Shown in pieces: positions 44,464-53,641 of a DNA stretch of 53,641 bases. The position numbers were made by a program, and so were the translations under genes. Position 1 is the first letter of the stretch. The number at the start of each line of letters is the position of its first letter. Origin of the DNA: Candidatus Omnitrophota bacterium. Lineage in GTDB: Bacteria; Omnitrophota; Gorgyraeia; Gorgyraeales; Gorgyraeaceae. Under the pieces are notes generated by a model that did not search any database, had not been told where the DNA came from, and saw nothing but the letters and a program-made list of their open reading frames with translations. The stretch is taken from assembly GCA_030649895.1 (NCBI GenBank), contig JAUSEX010000032.1, positions 1 to 53,641 on the forward strand, read 5' to 3'.

Positions 44464-46257
44464 TTAAATTTTTAATACAGCCAGAAAAGCCTCTTGAGGT
44501 ATCTGCACTTTTCCAAACTGCTTCATGCGTTTTTTTCCCTCTTTTTGTTTCTCCCAGAGCTTGCGTTTTCTGGATATGTCGCCGCCGTAACATTTTGCGG
44601 TCACATTTTTACCTATCGGCCTGACGGTTTCTCTTGCTACTACATTATTTCCTATTGCCGCCTGTATCGCTACTTCAAACATCTGCCTCGGTATAAGTTG
44701 CTTGAGCTTATCTGCCAGTATCCTGCCCCTGTATTGAGATTTTTCCTTATGGACGATTGAAGAAAGCGCGTCGCATGGATCGCCGTTTATCAATATATCA
44801 AGTTTCACAAGCTGCCCTGGCCTGTATTCGCTTATTTCATAGTCCAGAGAGCCGTATCCTCTTGTCATCGATTTTATTTTATCGTAAAAATCAACTATAA
44901 GTTCTGACAGAGGCATTTGAAAGGTAAGTTTTATCTTTTCCTGAGAAATATATTCCGTTGATTTGTATTCTCCGCGCCTTGATTTCGCGAACTCTATTAC
45001 TATGCTTAACGCATCCTGGGGAACCATTATGTAAGTAATTGCAAATGGCTCTGAGATTTCTTCTATATTCTGAGGTTCCGGCAGTTTACTGGGATTATCG
45101 ACTTCCGTGACCTTGCCTTTTTTGTCCTTAACCCTGTAAACAACGCTCGGCGTGGTGATAACCAGGTTCAGGTCGTATTCTCTCTCCAGTCTTTCCTGCG
45201 CTATCTCCATGTGTAAAAGCCCGAGAAAACCCGCCCTGTATCCGAAGCCCAATGACGGAGAATTTTCAGGCTCATACACAAAAGATGAATCGCTTAATTC
45301 TAATTTTTCAATGGCGCTTTTCAGAAAGTCAAAATCCTTTGAATTGACGGGGTATATGCCGCAGAACACCATGGGCTTTAGCTGTTTATAACCTATCAAA
45401 GGCTTGTCCGCAGGCTTTTTAGCGTCGGTAATAGTATCGCCGTTTTTTACTTCCTTTGCTTTTTTTATCTGACAGATGACGTAACCAACCTCTCCGCACG
45501 AGAGGCTCTCGATAGGCTCCATCTGGGGCTTGAACATGCCCACTTCCTGAACCTCGTATTTTTTAGAGCTGGCCATCATAAGGATATTCATGCCTTTTTT
45601 AATAACGCCGTTTACGACCCTTACGTAAACTATTACGCCCCTGTAAGTATCATACGCTGAATCAAATAATAATGCCTGAAGCGCTTCGTCTTTATTTCCG
45701 CTCGGCGGCGGCACGTCTTTTATTATCCTTTCAAGAAGCTCAACGGTTCCGGTGCCTTCCTTGGCGCTAGCGAGTATTATTTTATCTTCTTCAACGTTCA
45801 AAATGCCTTTTATCTCGCCTTTGACTCTTTCAGGATCTGCGTTTTGCAGGTCAATTTTATTTATGACAGGGATTATAGTGAGCTTTTTATCAAGCGCGTG
45901 CTGCAGGTTTGCCACTGTCTGGGCTTCTACGCCCTGAGCCGCGTCCACTAAAAGCACTGCGCCTTCGCACGCCGACAAAGATTTTGAAACCTCGTAACTG
46001 AAATCCACATGGCCAGGCGTATCAATAAGGTTCAATTCATAAATCTCGCCGTCCCTTGCCTTGTAAGACATCCTTACGGCGCTCGCTTTAATAGTGATGC
46101 CGCGCTCCCGCTCCAGATCCATATCGTCCAGCAGCTGCTCCCTGAACTGCCTTTTATTTACCGTATCTGTAAGCTGAAGCAGCCTGTCCGCGAGCGTGGA
46201 CTTCCCATGGTCTATATGAGCGATAATACAAAAATTTCTTATATTTTCTTTGTTCAT
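44464..46257 (-). CDS. lepA: elongation factor 4
   Basis: NFCIIAHIDHGKSTLADRLL; DTPGHVDFSYEVSRSL-type G3; full-length 597 aa. Confidence 0.98.
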   Translation of the reverse strand: MNKENIRNFCIIAHIDHGKSTLADRLLQLTDTVNKRQFREQLLDDMDLERERGITIKASAVRMSYKARDGEIYELNLIDTPGHVDFSYEVSKSLSACEGAVLLVDAAQGVEAQTVANLQHALDKKLTIIPVINKIDLQNADPERVKGEIKGILNVEEDKIILASAKEGTGTVELLERIIKDVPPPSGNKDEALQALLFDSAYDTYRGVIVYVRVVNGVIKKGMNILMMASSKKYEVQEVGMFKPQMEPIESLSCGEVGYVICQIKKAKEVKNGDTITDAKKPADKPLIGYKQLKPMVFCGIYPVNSKDFDFLKSAIEKLELSDSSFVYEPENSPSLGFGYRAGFLGLLHMEIAQERLEREYDLNLVITTPSVVYRVKDKKGKVTEVDNPSKLPEPQNIEEISEPFAITYIMVPQDALSIVIEFAKSRRGEYKSTEYISQEKIKLTFQMPLSELIVDFYDKIKSMTRGYGSLDYEISEYRPGQLVKLDILINGDPCDALSSIVHKEKSQYRGRILADKLKQLIPRQMFEVAIQAAIGNNVVARETVRPIGKNVTAKCYGGDISRKRKLWEKQKEGKKRMKQFGKVQIPQEAFLAVLKI

Positions 46258-46297
46258 AAATAAATTGAGCGGGACTGTTTTAAACCGTTCCGCGCCT

Positions 46298-47704
46298 TTA
46301 CATGCTGAGGGCTAGTTTTTTGCCGAAATCCAGGTATGACAGGGCTGTTTTTTCGCTGGAGGCTTCCGCGTATATTCTCAAGATTGGTTCCGTGCCTGAC
46401 AATCTTAAAATTAACCAGCTATTGTCTCCCATTATAAACTTATGACCGTCAAAAGATTTTATTTCTTTTACGTCTTTTCCGCAGACTTGTTTCGGCGGAT
46501 TGGTTTTTAACATTTCCATCAATTTTTTCTTTTTCTCGTCAGAATAATCCATATCGATTCTTTGATATTTGAAAGCGCCGTATTCTTTTTCAACGTCTTT
46601 CAATATTTCCAGTATGCCTTTTTTTCTATACGCCATCATCTCTATCAGAAGCGCGCCGAGAAGCATGCCGTCCCTTTCGGGCATATATCCTTTCACCCCT
46701 ATGCCGCCAGACTCTTCTCCTCCGATAAGAATGTCTTTGTCCAGCATAAGCCTGCATATGTACTTAAACCCAACAGGCGTTTCGTACAATTTTAAATCGT
46801 ATTTCTTGGCAATAAGGTCTATGAGGGTGGTATTGGATACGGTTTTCACTACCCCGCCTTTCCATTTTCTGTCTTCTATAAAATGCAGCAACAGCAAGGC
46901 CATTATCTGGCCCGCTCCCATGAATTTCCCGCCGGGTATAACCGCGCCTATTCTGTCGGCATCCCCGTCATTTACGATACAGATGCCGTATTTTTCTTTT
47001 TTATCTTTCATTGCGCTGAAAGACGCCTCGAGATTTTTGGGAATAGGCTCGGGATTTACCCCTCCGAACAATGCGTCCCTCCCTGTTCTCATCTGAGTGA
47101 TTTTTATCTTCGTGCCTTTAAGCATCTCAGGAATATAACCGTCTCCTACGCCATGCATGCAGTCAATCAGCACGTTGACCTTCGCGTTTTTTAAACATTT
47201 TAGGTCAATATAGGATTTTGCGAATTTCATATAGTCTTTTTTAAAATCGCTAAGCGCTATCATCCCTGACTCAATACCCTTTTTAAATTCCATAGACTGC
47301 ACGGGATTTTTTCCAAGCAGCGCCTCCACTGACCTCGTAATCCCTTCATCAGCGGTGCCAGCGTAAGGCGCTTTTATTTTCAGGCCGTTATAATAAGGAG
47401 GATTATGGCTTGCCGATAACATCAGGCCGCCTGATAGTTTTTTATTTTTTATAGAAAAACTTACGAGCGGCGTCGGGATGGCTTTATCCGAAAGCAGGAC
47501 CTTGATCCCGTTTCCGGCTAAAACCTCCGCCACAAGCTCGGCATATTTTTCGGATAAAAATCTCCAATCGTAGCCGATCGCAAAAACCGCATCCTTTGCT
47601 TTAAAATGGTCCGCCACTGCCTGAGAAGCTATTCTTACGTTTTCAAATGTAAAATCCTGAGATATTATCGCTCTCCATCCGTCTGTTCCAAATTTAATGC
47701 CCAT
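46298..47704 (-). CDS. phosphoglucomutase/phosphomannomutase family
   Basis: KFGTDGWRAII; LSASHNPPYYNGLK; NDGDADRIG; GGEESGGIG. Confidence 0.95.
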   Translation of the reverse strand: MGIKFGTDGWRAIISQDFTFENVRIASQAVADHFKAKDAVFAIGYDWRFLSEKYAELVAEVLAGNGIKVLLSDKAIPTPLVSFSIKNKKLSGGLMLSASHNPPYYNGLKIKAPYAGTADEGITRSVEALLGKNPVQSMEFKKGIESGMIALSDFKKDYMKFAKSYIDLKCLKNAKVNVLIDCMHGVGDGYIPEMLKGTKIKITQMRTGRDALFGGVNPEPIPKNLEASFSAMKDKKEKYGICIVNDGDADRIGAVIPGGKFMGAGQIMALLLLHFIEDRKWKGGVVKTVSNTTLIDLIAKKYDLKLYETPVGFKYICRLMLDKDILIGGEESGGIGVKGYMPERDGMLLGALLIEMMAYRKKGILEILKDVEKEYGAFKYQRIDMDYSDEKKKKLMEMLKTNPPKQVCGKDVKEIKSFDGHKFIMGDNSWLILRLSGTEPILRIYAEASSEKTALSYLDFGKKLALSM

Positions 47705-47725
47705 TCTGTTGTCCTTTCTAGTTCA

Positions 47726-47832
47726 ATATTGTTCGAGCGAGCCCCGACTTATGTCGGGACGAGTCGAGAACCATTATACGCTTCTCGACTTTACTTACAT
47801 ACATGCATCGCTATTTCCGCTCGAAGAGTATT
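47726..47832. repeat. composite intergenic palindromic element, copy B
   Basis: shares TATTGTTCGAGCGAGC left end and CGCTCGAAGAGTATT right end with copy A; inner CCCGAC TTAT GTCGGG and AGTCGAGAA...TTCTCGACT. Confidence 0.85.
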
Positions 47833-48586
47833 AAATTATGCGCAATTTTCTTACGGCTTCTTTCTTATCCTCTGCTCCAAAGAAGTATGACCCCGCCACA
47901 AGAATATTTGCGCCTGCATCAATAACTAATCGGGCGTTCTTGTCATTTATACCGCCGTCTACTTCCACGTCTCCTGAATAAATTTTCCTCAACGCCTTTA
48001 TCTTCGGCAAAACGCCTTCAATAAAGCCCTGGCCTCCAAAGCCAGGATGCACCGACATAAGTAGAATCATGTCCGTATCTTTTAATATCCCGTCCACGCA
48101 TAAAGGCGAATCAGGATTTAAAGATATCCCGGTTTTTTTTCCGAAATGTTTTATCTGTTTCAGCGTTTCTTTTATTTTTTCCTCGTCCAGTTTATCTATT
48201 TTTTTTGACACGCCTTTCGTGAGATTGTTTTGCCTTGAGCCTTGACTGTCCCGGGGGAAGCCGGGGGAAGCCGGGGGAAGCCTTGAGCCATCGTACGCTT
48301 CAGCGTGTATTGTAATAATATCGCTTCCCGCTTCCACAAAAGCTTTAATAAATTTATGCGGATCCTCTATCATCAAGTGCACATCCAGAACCATTTTAGT
48401 GCATCTTCTGGCCGCCTCTACTATCAGCGGGCCTATCGTTATATTAGGGACAAAATGTCCGTCCATCACATCGAGGTGTATCATATCAGCGCCGGAATCC
48501 TCAATTTTTCTTATCTCGTCTTTAAGCGTTAAAAAGTCCGCTGACAGTAAACTGGGAGCAACTAATATTTTTTTATTCATAATCAC
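47831..48586 (-). CDS. rpe: ribulose-phosphate 3-epimerase with low-complexity insertion
   Basis: APSLLSADFLTLKDEI; HLDVMDGHFVPNITIG; MSVHPGFGGQGFI; VDGGIN. Confidence 0.95.
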   Translation of the reverse strand: MIMNKKILVAPSLLSADFLTLKDEIRKIEDSGADMIHLDVMDGHFVPNITIGPLIVEAARRCTKMVLDVHLMIEDPHKFIKAFVEAGSDIITIHAEAYDGSRLPPASPGFPRDSQGSRQNNLTKGVSKKIDKLDEEKIKETLKQIKHFGKKTGISLNPDSPLCVDGILKDTDMILLMSVHPGFGGQGFIEGVLPKIKALRKIYSGDVEVDGGINDKNARLVIDAGANILVAGSYFFGAEDKKEAVRKLRII

Positions 48587-48589
48587 CCC

Positions 48590-49858
48590 TTATAATGCCA
48601 ATTCTTTTTCTATCTCTTTGCACTCTTTGTCTTTGAACTCCCCTATTATAGCGATATTCAGGCCGGAAGTTTTAAATATGCCTTGAGCCACCCGCTTTAT
48701 ATCATCCGCAGTTACGGCGTCAATCTTTTTTATAATCCCTTCCCTGTCCGGAAGCTTATTCAAAGAAGTAGCGTAATCTCCGAGCCACAACATGCGGCCC
48801 ATTGTATCCTCCAAGGCCATCAGAAGCTGGACCTTGAAAAATTCCTTCGCCCTTTTTAATTCGCCTGCAGTAACATGACTTTCTTTTATCTCTTTCAGCT
48901 CTTTCAGTATGCACATTATCGCCTCTCTGGCCTTTTTATGCTCAGTGCCAGCGTGCACCACAAAGGCGCCTGTTTCCTTATATTTTTTAACATCCGCGCC
49001 TATTTCATAAGCAAGCCCTTTCTTCTCTCTTATGTTTTCAAACAGCCTGGATGACATATTTGCGCCTAAAATAATATGTAGAAGGCCGAGGCCGTATCTG
49101 TCCTTATGAGACCTTCCGAAAGAATGCAGCCCTATCGCTATATGAGATTGCTTTGTATCTTTATCCACGATCTTTATGCGCGGTCTCGACTGACTGTTGC
49201 TGAAGGACTCCACGGGCCCGGTTTTCCCTTTTGCAGCCCTGGAAAATATCTTTTTAACCCTTGATTCTAGCGCTTCGTGATCCAGATTGCCGCATAAAAC
49301 AATAACCATGTTTCCGGATATGTAATTTTCATCCCTGTATTTAACTATGTCCTTTCTTAAAATAGCGCTTGCCGACTCTATGCTGCCCGCTATAGAAAAA
49401 CCTAAAGGATTGCCCCGCCACATAATTTCAGCCAGCATATCGTGAACATAGTGATTAGGAAGATCCTGGTACATCTTTATCTCTTCTATTATTACCCCTC
49501 GTTCGCGGTCAAGCTCATCCTGCTTAACGCTTGCGTTCAAAACCATGTCGGATAAAACCTCCAAGGCCACGTCCATATGTTTACAGCTTACCTTTGCCAG
49601 AAAACAGGAAACCTCTTCCGAGGTAAAGCCGTTTAACGAACCGCCTCTGCCCTCAATCTCTTCCTTAAGTTTCCTGCAATCCCTGGACGGCGTGCCTTTA
49701 AAAAGCATATGCTCCAGAAAATGCGAGATGCCGGAATTTTTTTCATTTTCATTCCTGGAACCCGTCCTTATCCATATGCCCGCAGCCAGGGATTCCATAT
49801 TAGGCATATGGTTTGTTACAAGCGTTAAGCCATTGGCAAGTTCTGTTTTTTTATACAT
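48590..49858 (-). CDS. M16 family peptidase (processing-peptidase-like)
   Basis: SGISHFLEHMLFKGT HxxEH motif. Confidence 0.95.
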   Translation of the reverse strand: MYKKTELANGLTLVTNHMPNMESLAAGIWIRTGSRNENEKNSGISHFLEHMLFKGTPSRDCRKLKEEIEGRGGSLNGFTSEEVSCFLAKVSCKHMDVALEVLSDMVLNASVKQDELDRERGVIIEEIKMYQDLPNHYVHDMLAEIMWRGNPLGFSIAGSIESASAILRKDIVKYRDENYISGNMVIVLCGNLDHEALESRVKKIFSRAAKGKTGPVESFSNSQSRPRIKIVDKDTKQSHIAIGLHSFGRSHKDRYGLGLLHIILGANMSSRLFENIREKKGLAYEIGADVKKYKETGAFVVHAGTEHKKAREAIMCILKELKEIKESHVTAGELKRAKEFFKVQLLMALEDTMGRMLWLGDYATSLNKLPDREGIIKKIDAVTADDIKRVAQGIFKTSGLNIAIIGEFKDKECKEIEKELAL

Positions 49859-49894
49859 ATTAATCGCACCTATTCCTTTCGGCGATCGGAACCT

Positions 49895-50326
49895 TTAAAA
49901 GGATTTCTCATGACTGTGCAAATCCAGATAACTCTGCAATATCAGCTGCGCCGCTATTTTGTCTAAGTTCTTTTTTCTGTTTTTTCTGGACATATCCGCT
50001 TCCAAAAAAATCCGCTCGCCCTGACGGGTAGTAAGGCGCTCATCCAGCATTTCCACTTCAACCGTTATTTCTTTTTTTAACGCGCTTACGAAATCTATAG
50101 CGCGATTTGCGCTTTTGCCTTCAGTGCCATCCATATTCAGCGGGAGCCCCACGATTATCTTTTCTGCCCCGTATTCTTTTACAAGTCCCCCTATTTTTTC
50201 TAAATCGTTCTTTATGCCCTTGCGCTCTATGGTGCCCACGGATTGCGCTATTATATTCAATGAATCGCTTACTGCGACCCCTATCCGTTTTTCCCCGAAA
50301 TCAAGCGCAAGTATTCTCGATCTCAT
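49895..50326 (-). CDS. ruvX: Holliday junction resolvase-like RuvX/YqgF
   Basis: LALDFGEKRIGVAVSD; VGLPLNMDGTEG; DERLTT. Confidence 0.95.
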   Translation of the reverse strand: MRSRILALDFGEKRIGVAVSDSLNIIAQSVGTIERKGIKNDLEKIGGLVKEYGAEKIIVGLPLNMDGTEGKSANRAIDFVSALKKEITVEVEMLDERLTTRQGERIFLEADMSRKNRKKNLDKIAAQLILQSYLDLHSHEKSF

Positions 50327-51384
50327 TATTCAAAAGCCCTGAAAGTTTTTACCAGATCCTTTACTTCCTGAGCCCTGTTTTTGTTGCAGACTAGCGTGCC
50401 TGATTTTGTCTGAACGATGATTATATCCTTAAGCCCGATAGCGCCTATTTTATGGCTTCTATCGCCCACTATAATGCAACCTTTAACGTCTATGACGCTG
50501 GAATCGGAAAGTATGATATTCCCGTCCGCGTCTTTATCGTATATTTCTTCGATACTTGACCATGACCCTATATCCGCCCAGTCAAAATTAGCCTTTATGC
50601 AGAATAGCCTGTTATGTTCATTCATGGAAACAGGTTCCATAATAGCGTAATCTATGGAAATCGGTTTAAGGTTAGAATATTCATTTTTTAACCTTATATT
50701 ATATCCTGCCTTCCCTTCAAATTTGCAAGCGTCTTCGAGGCTGTAATATAAATCCGGCATATATTTTTTCATCATGCTCAAAATAACCTCTGTCTTCCAG
50801 ACAAATATGCCGCTATTCCATAAGTATTTTTTGTTTTTATAAAACGCCTCCGCTTTTGCCTTTTTAGGCTTCTCGATAAATCTTTTTACGACATAATGCC
50901 TCTGGATTTTTTTTCCAGCCTCTATGTATCCATAGCCAACGGACGGATACCTTGGCTTTATGCCTATTGTCAGAAGATTTGGGCCTGATTCAGCGATCTT
51001 TCCAGCGGACGCCAGGTCCTTAAAAAATACCTTTGTGTTTTTTATTATATGATCCGCCGGCAATATCACCATTGTCGCATCCCCGAATCTTTTTTTCAGT
51101 ATAAGCGCGGCCAGGCATATCGCAGGAGCAGTATCTTTGCCAAACGGCTCCAGTATGATATTTTCTTTTTTCAAGCCGGCTATGTAAGGTTTCAGGCTGG
51201 ACAATTGGTTTTTGGTAGTTACTATGAGTATGTTATCTATCGATAAGTTTTCTTTTAGCCTTTTTATGGTCTCCTGTATCATGACATTTCTCGTGCCAAG
51301 AGATATTATATGCTTTGCTTTTCCGGCCGTGCTCTTTGGCCATAGCCGCTCGCCTTTTCCGCCCGCCATTATCACCGCATACAT
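50326..51384 (-). CDS. mannose-1-phosphate guanylyltransferase
   Basis: VIMAGGKGERLWPKS; FIEKPKKAKAEAF; WNSGIFVWK; WADIGSW. Confidence 0.94.
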   Translation of the reverse strand: MYAVIMAGGKGERLWPKSTAGKAKHIISLGTRNVMIQETIKRLKENLSIDNILIVTTKNQLSSLKPYIAGLKKENIILEPFGKDTAPAICLAALILKKRFGDATMVILPADHIIKNTKVFFKDLASAGKIAESGPNLLTIGIKPRYPSVGYGYIEAGKKIQRHYVVKRFIEKPKKAKAEAFYKNKKYLWNSGIFVWKTEVILSMMKKYMPDLYYSLEDACKFEGKAGYNIRLKNEYSNLKPISIDYAIMEPVSMNEHNRLFCIKANFDWADIGSWSSIEEIYDKDADGNIILSDSSVIDVKGCIIVGDRSHKIGAIGLKDIIIVQTKSGTLVCNKNRAQEVKDLVKTFRAFE

Positions 51385-51387
51385 AAA

Positions 51388-52179
51388 TTAAGCCCCCTTT
51401 AAAATTTTTATAAACCTTCCGACTTTTTTCACCAAGTCCTTTTTGCCTGCGTTATTCTCTACAATTTTTATTATCGCGCTTCCGACTATCGCGCCGTCAG
51501 CGTGTTTCTGAACTTCTTTTACCTGGGCAGGCGTTGAAATCCCAAAGCCCACGCAAACCGGCATGCGGGTTATTTTTTTTATATTTCTCAAGTTTTCGCC
51601 AAGCTCTTTTGGCAATTTTTTTCTCGCGCCTGTCGTCCCGGTAAGCGAAACGTAATAAATAAAACCTGACGCAGCGCTGGAAACTTTTTTTATCCTGTCG
51701 ACAGGGCTTGTCGGGGCCAGTAAGGGTATTACTGAAAACCTGTTTTTCTTCGCGATCTTACGCAGCTCTTTTGATTCCTCAGGAGGGAGATCAGGTATAA
51801 CAACTCCATCGACGCCGCTTTGCGTAGCGTCTTTTACGAACTTTTCCAGCCCGTAATGAAAAACTAAATTATAATAGATTAAAAATACTATCGGGGTTTG
51901 CGTTTGAATCCTGATGTTTTTAACCATGTTAAGAACGCCGGCAAGGGTCGCCTTGCTCTTTAATCCGCGCCCAGATGCCTTTTGTATCGCAGGGCCGTCT
52001 GCGATAGGGTCGGAAAACGGCACGCCAAGCTCAATAATATCTACGCCCGAATCAACCATTTCAAATACCAGTTGTTTTGTAATAGCCAGAGACGGGTCTC
52101 CCGCCATTATAAAAGCGATAAACGCTTTTTTATTTTTCTTCTTCAATTCCTTGAATTTCAAATCTATGCGATTAATCAT
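51388..52179 (-). CDS. trpA: tryptophan synthase alpha subunit
   Basis: [20 protein letters not shown]; start at internal ATG gives a 4-nt overlap with trpB. Confidence 0.96.
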   Translation of the reverse strand: MINRIDLKFKELKKKNKKAFIAFIMAGDPSLAITKQLVFEMVDSGVDIIELGVPFSDPIADGPAIQKASGRGLKSKATLAGVLNMVKNIRIQTQTPIVFLIYYNLVFHYGLEKFVKDATQSGVDGVVIPDLPPEESKELRKIAKKNRFSVIPLLAPTSPVDRIKKVSSAASGFIYYVSLTGTTGARKKLPKELGENLRNIKKITRMPVCVGFGISTPAQVKEVQKHADGAIVGSAIIKIVENNAGKKDLVKKVGRFIKILKGA

Positions 52180-53360
52180 ATGCCCTTCAGCCTCGAGCTT
52201 TTTATTATATCTATATCCTTGTCCCCTCGCCCCGAAAGGCATACCGCTATTATTTTATCCTTGCTTACCTTTGGAGCTAATTTCTTAATCGCGTAATATA
52301 TCGCGTGGCTTGACTCCAAGGCAGGTATTATGCCTTCAAGCTCTGTAAGCATTTTAAATCCCTCTAGCGCTTCTTTATCTGTAATAGCCGCGTATTCAGC
52401 CCTGCCAGTTTCCTTATAATACGAATGCTCCGGACCTGTGCCTGGATAATCCAATCCCGCGGATATTGAATGCGCTATTTTTACCTGGCCAAATTTATCC
52501 TGCAAGAGATAGCTTTTGGTCCCATGCAGAATCCCCACGGAACCTTTACAAAGGCTTGCCCCGTGCTTTTCCGTATTAAGGCCTAAACCGGCAGCTTCCA
52601 CGCCGATAAGTTTTACGCCTGTTTTAAAAAACGGGTGAAAAAATCCCATTGCATTGCTTCCTCCGCCAACGCAAGCAACCATATAATCAGGAAGCCTTTT
52701 TTCATATTTCATAAACTGTTTCTTTGTCTCTTTACCTATTACTGACTGAAAATCCCTGACTATCATTGGATACGGGTGAGGGCCTATAGCGGAGCCTATA
52801 ATATAATATGTGGTTCTTACGTTCGTAACCCAGTCTCTTATTGCCTCGCTTGTAGCGTCTTTCAAGGTCTTGCTTCCCGTACTAACAGGAATCACCCTTG
52901 CGCCAAGAAGCCTCATCTTAAACACATTAAGCGCCTGTCTTCCGATATCTTCTTCGCCCATATACACATCACAGGAAAGCCCGAATAACGCAGCGCTCGT
53001 AGCAGTAGCTAAGCCGTGCTGGCCTGCGCCAGTCTCTGCGATAATCCGCTTTTTCCCCATCCTGACAGCCAGAAGCGCCTGCCCCAAAGTATTATTTATC
53101 TTATGCGCGCCGGTATGAAGAAGGTCTTCTCTTTTTAAATAAATTTTCCTTCCGGATTTTTTAGATATATTTTTAGCTAGGTAAAGCGGGGTAGGCCTGC
53201 CTGCGTAAACCTCTAAAAGGGAATTTAATTCTTCTTTGAATTTCGCGTCTTTTTGCGCTATCCTGTACTCTTTTTCAAGCTCCTCAAGAGCCATCATAAG
53301 GGTTTCAGGCACAAACTTTCCGCCAAATACGCCAAATTTCCCAAATTTATCAGGCAACAT
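52176..53360 (-). CDS. trpB: tryptophan synthase beta subunit
   Basis: [34 protein letters not shown]. Confidence 0.98.
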   Translation of the reverse strand: MLPDKFGKFGVFGGKFVPETLMMALEELEKEYRIAQKDAKFKEELNSLLEVYAGRPTPLYLAKNISKKSGRKIYLKREDLLHTGAHKINNTLGQALLAVRMGKKRIIAETGAGQHGLATATSAALFGLSCDVYMGEEDIGRQALNVFKMRLLGARVIPVSTGSKTLKDATSEAIRDWVTNVRTTYYIIGSAIGPHPYPMIVRDFQSVIGKETKKQFMKYEKRLPDYMVACVGGGSNAMGFFHPFFKTGVKLIGVEAAGLGLNTEKHGASLCKGSVGILHGTKSYLLQDKFGQVKIAHSISAGLDYPGTGPEHSYYKETGRAEYAAITDKEALEGFKMLTELEGIIPALESSHAIYYAIKKLAPKVSKDKIIAVCLSGRGDKDIDIIKSSRLKGI

Positions 53361-53386
53361 TCTTATGTCTCCAATATAGATTATAA

Positions 53387-53415
53387 ATTATATAGAAAAA
53401 ACAGGCTGGTGTCAA
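53387..53415 (-). promoter_or_regulatory. consensus sigma70-type promoter of trpBA
   Basis: minus strand TTGACA - 17 bp - TATAAT. Confidence 0.9.
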
Positions 53416-53452
53416 ACAAAAACCCCCGCACCTTTTTTAAAAGGTGCGGGGG
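53416..53452 (-). terminator. intrinsic terminator of the gene upstream of trpB
   Basis: 14-bp perfect stem CCCCCGCACCTTTT/AAAAGGTGCGGGGG followed by TTTTTGTTTG on minus strand. Confidence 0.92.
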
Positions 53453-53504
53453 CGATGTATGCTTGAAACTTTAATCTACGAATCTAACCAGGCCAGGCTC
53501 CAGC

Positions 53505-53641
53505 TTATACAGCTCCTGCTAAGCCTTCTACTGCATCCTTGTTATTAAGAATATCTTCCGCTCTAAAATTACGCAAAATATCCCCGCCTCCTGCATTAAA
53601 TAACTTCTCAAAGGCCTCTGCAGCAGGAGTCTTAAGCTGTA
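53505..53641 (-). CDS. 3' end of unidentified CDS, truncated by window edge
   Basis: open frame ...QLKTPAAEAFEKLFNAGGGDILRNFRAEDILNNKDAVEGLAGAV* upstream of the terminator. Confidence 0.55.
   Translation of the reverse strand, partial: QLKTPAAEAFEKLFNAGGGDILRNFRAEDILNNKDAVEGLAGAV

Noticed and set aside
48249-48278. Tandem CCGGGGGAAG as a CRISPR or intergenic repeat
   Set aside because: Only three short contiguous units with no spacers, inside the rpe reading frame.
96-53474. Most plus-strand ORFs in the track
   Set aside because: Antisense to well-supported minus-strand genes with conserved motifs; only 11133..11954 and 11938..12426 have domain support.
1-53641. Prophage, integrative element or transposon
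   Set aside because: No integrase, transposase, phage structural or plasmid genes were seen; gene content is core-like throughout.

Overview
A dense, almost entirely minus-strand bacterial chromosome segment of about 53.6 kb. It looks like a PVC-superphylum genome, possibly Omnitrophota; this is inference from the small basic protein (TIGR04137-like), DUF4416, many PilZ proteins and acetyl-CoA-pathway genes. Most of it is housekeeping: rnc, aroB, aroQ, dgt, thiC, pfkA, accB/accC, efp, rpsU, tatA, lepB, lepA, rpe, ruvX, trpB/trpA. There is also a Wood-Ljungdahl corrinoid/accessory block (AcsV-like, CooC-like, AcsD, AcsE). The only plus-strand genes are an ExeA/GspA-like ATPase and a GspB-like protein. 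I found one tRNA-Gly(CCC), and no rRNA, CRISPR array, transposase or phage genes. Points most worth a second look: (1) seven separate single-domain PilZ genes in the first 11 kb, with an HD-GYP gene further on; (2) an unusual number of perfect inverted repeats, including a recurrent 23-nt hairpin (10-bp stem, 3-nt loop) that brackets the tRNA gene, and a composite intergenic palindromic element present at least twice; (3) a 17-bp motif repeated at nearly the same distance upstream of two predicted promoters, one copy beside a possible unidentified structured RNA; (4) a CxxC-x10-CPxDGT tail shared by two unrelated exported lipoproteins; (5) an NMP-kinase-like gene overlapping a dCMP deaminase gene, resembling a split version of the AvcD domain order; (6) three short genes missed by the ORF track (Trm112-like, TatA, a Cys-rich protein). 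No complete novel system is demonstrated. All family calls come from reading motifs by eye, without database searches.
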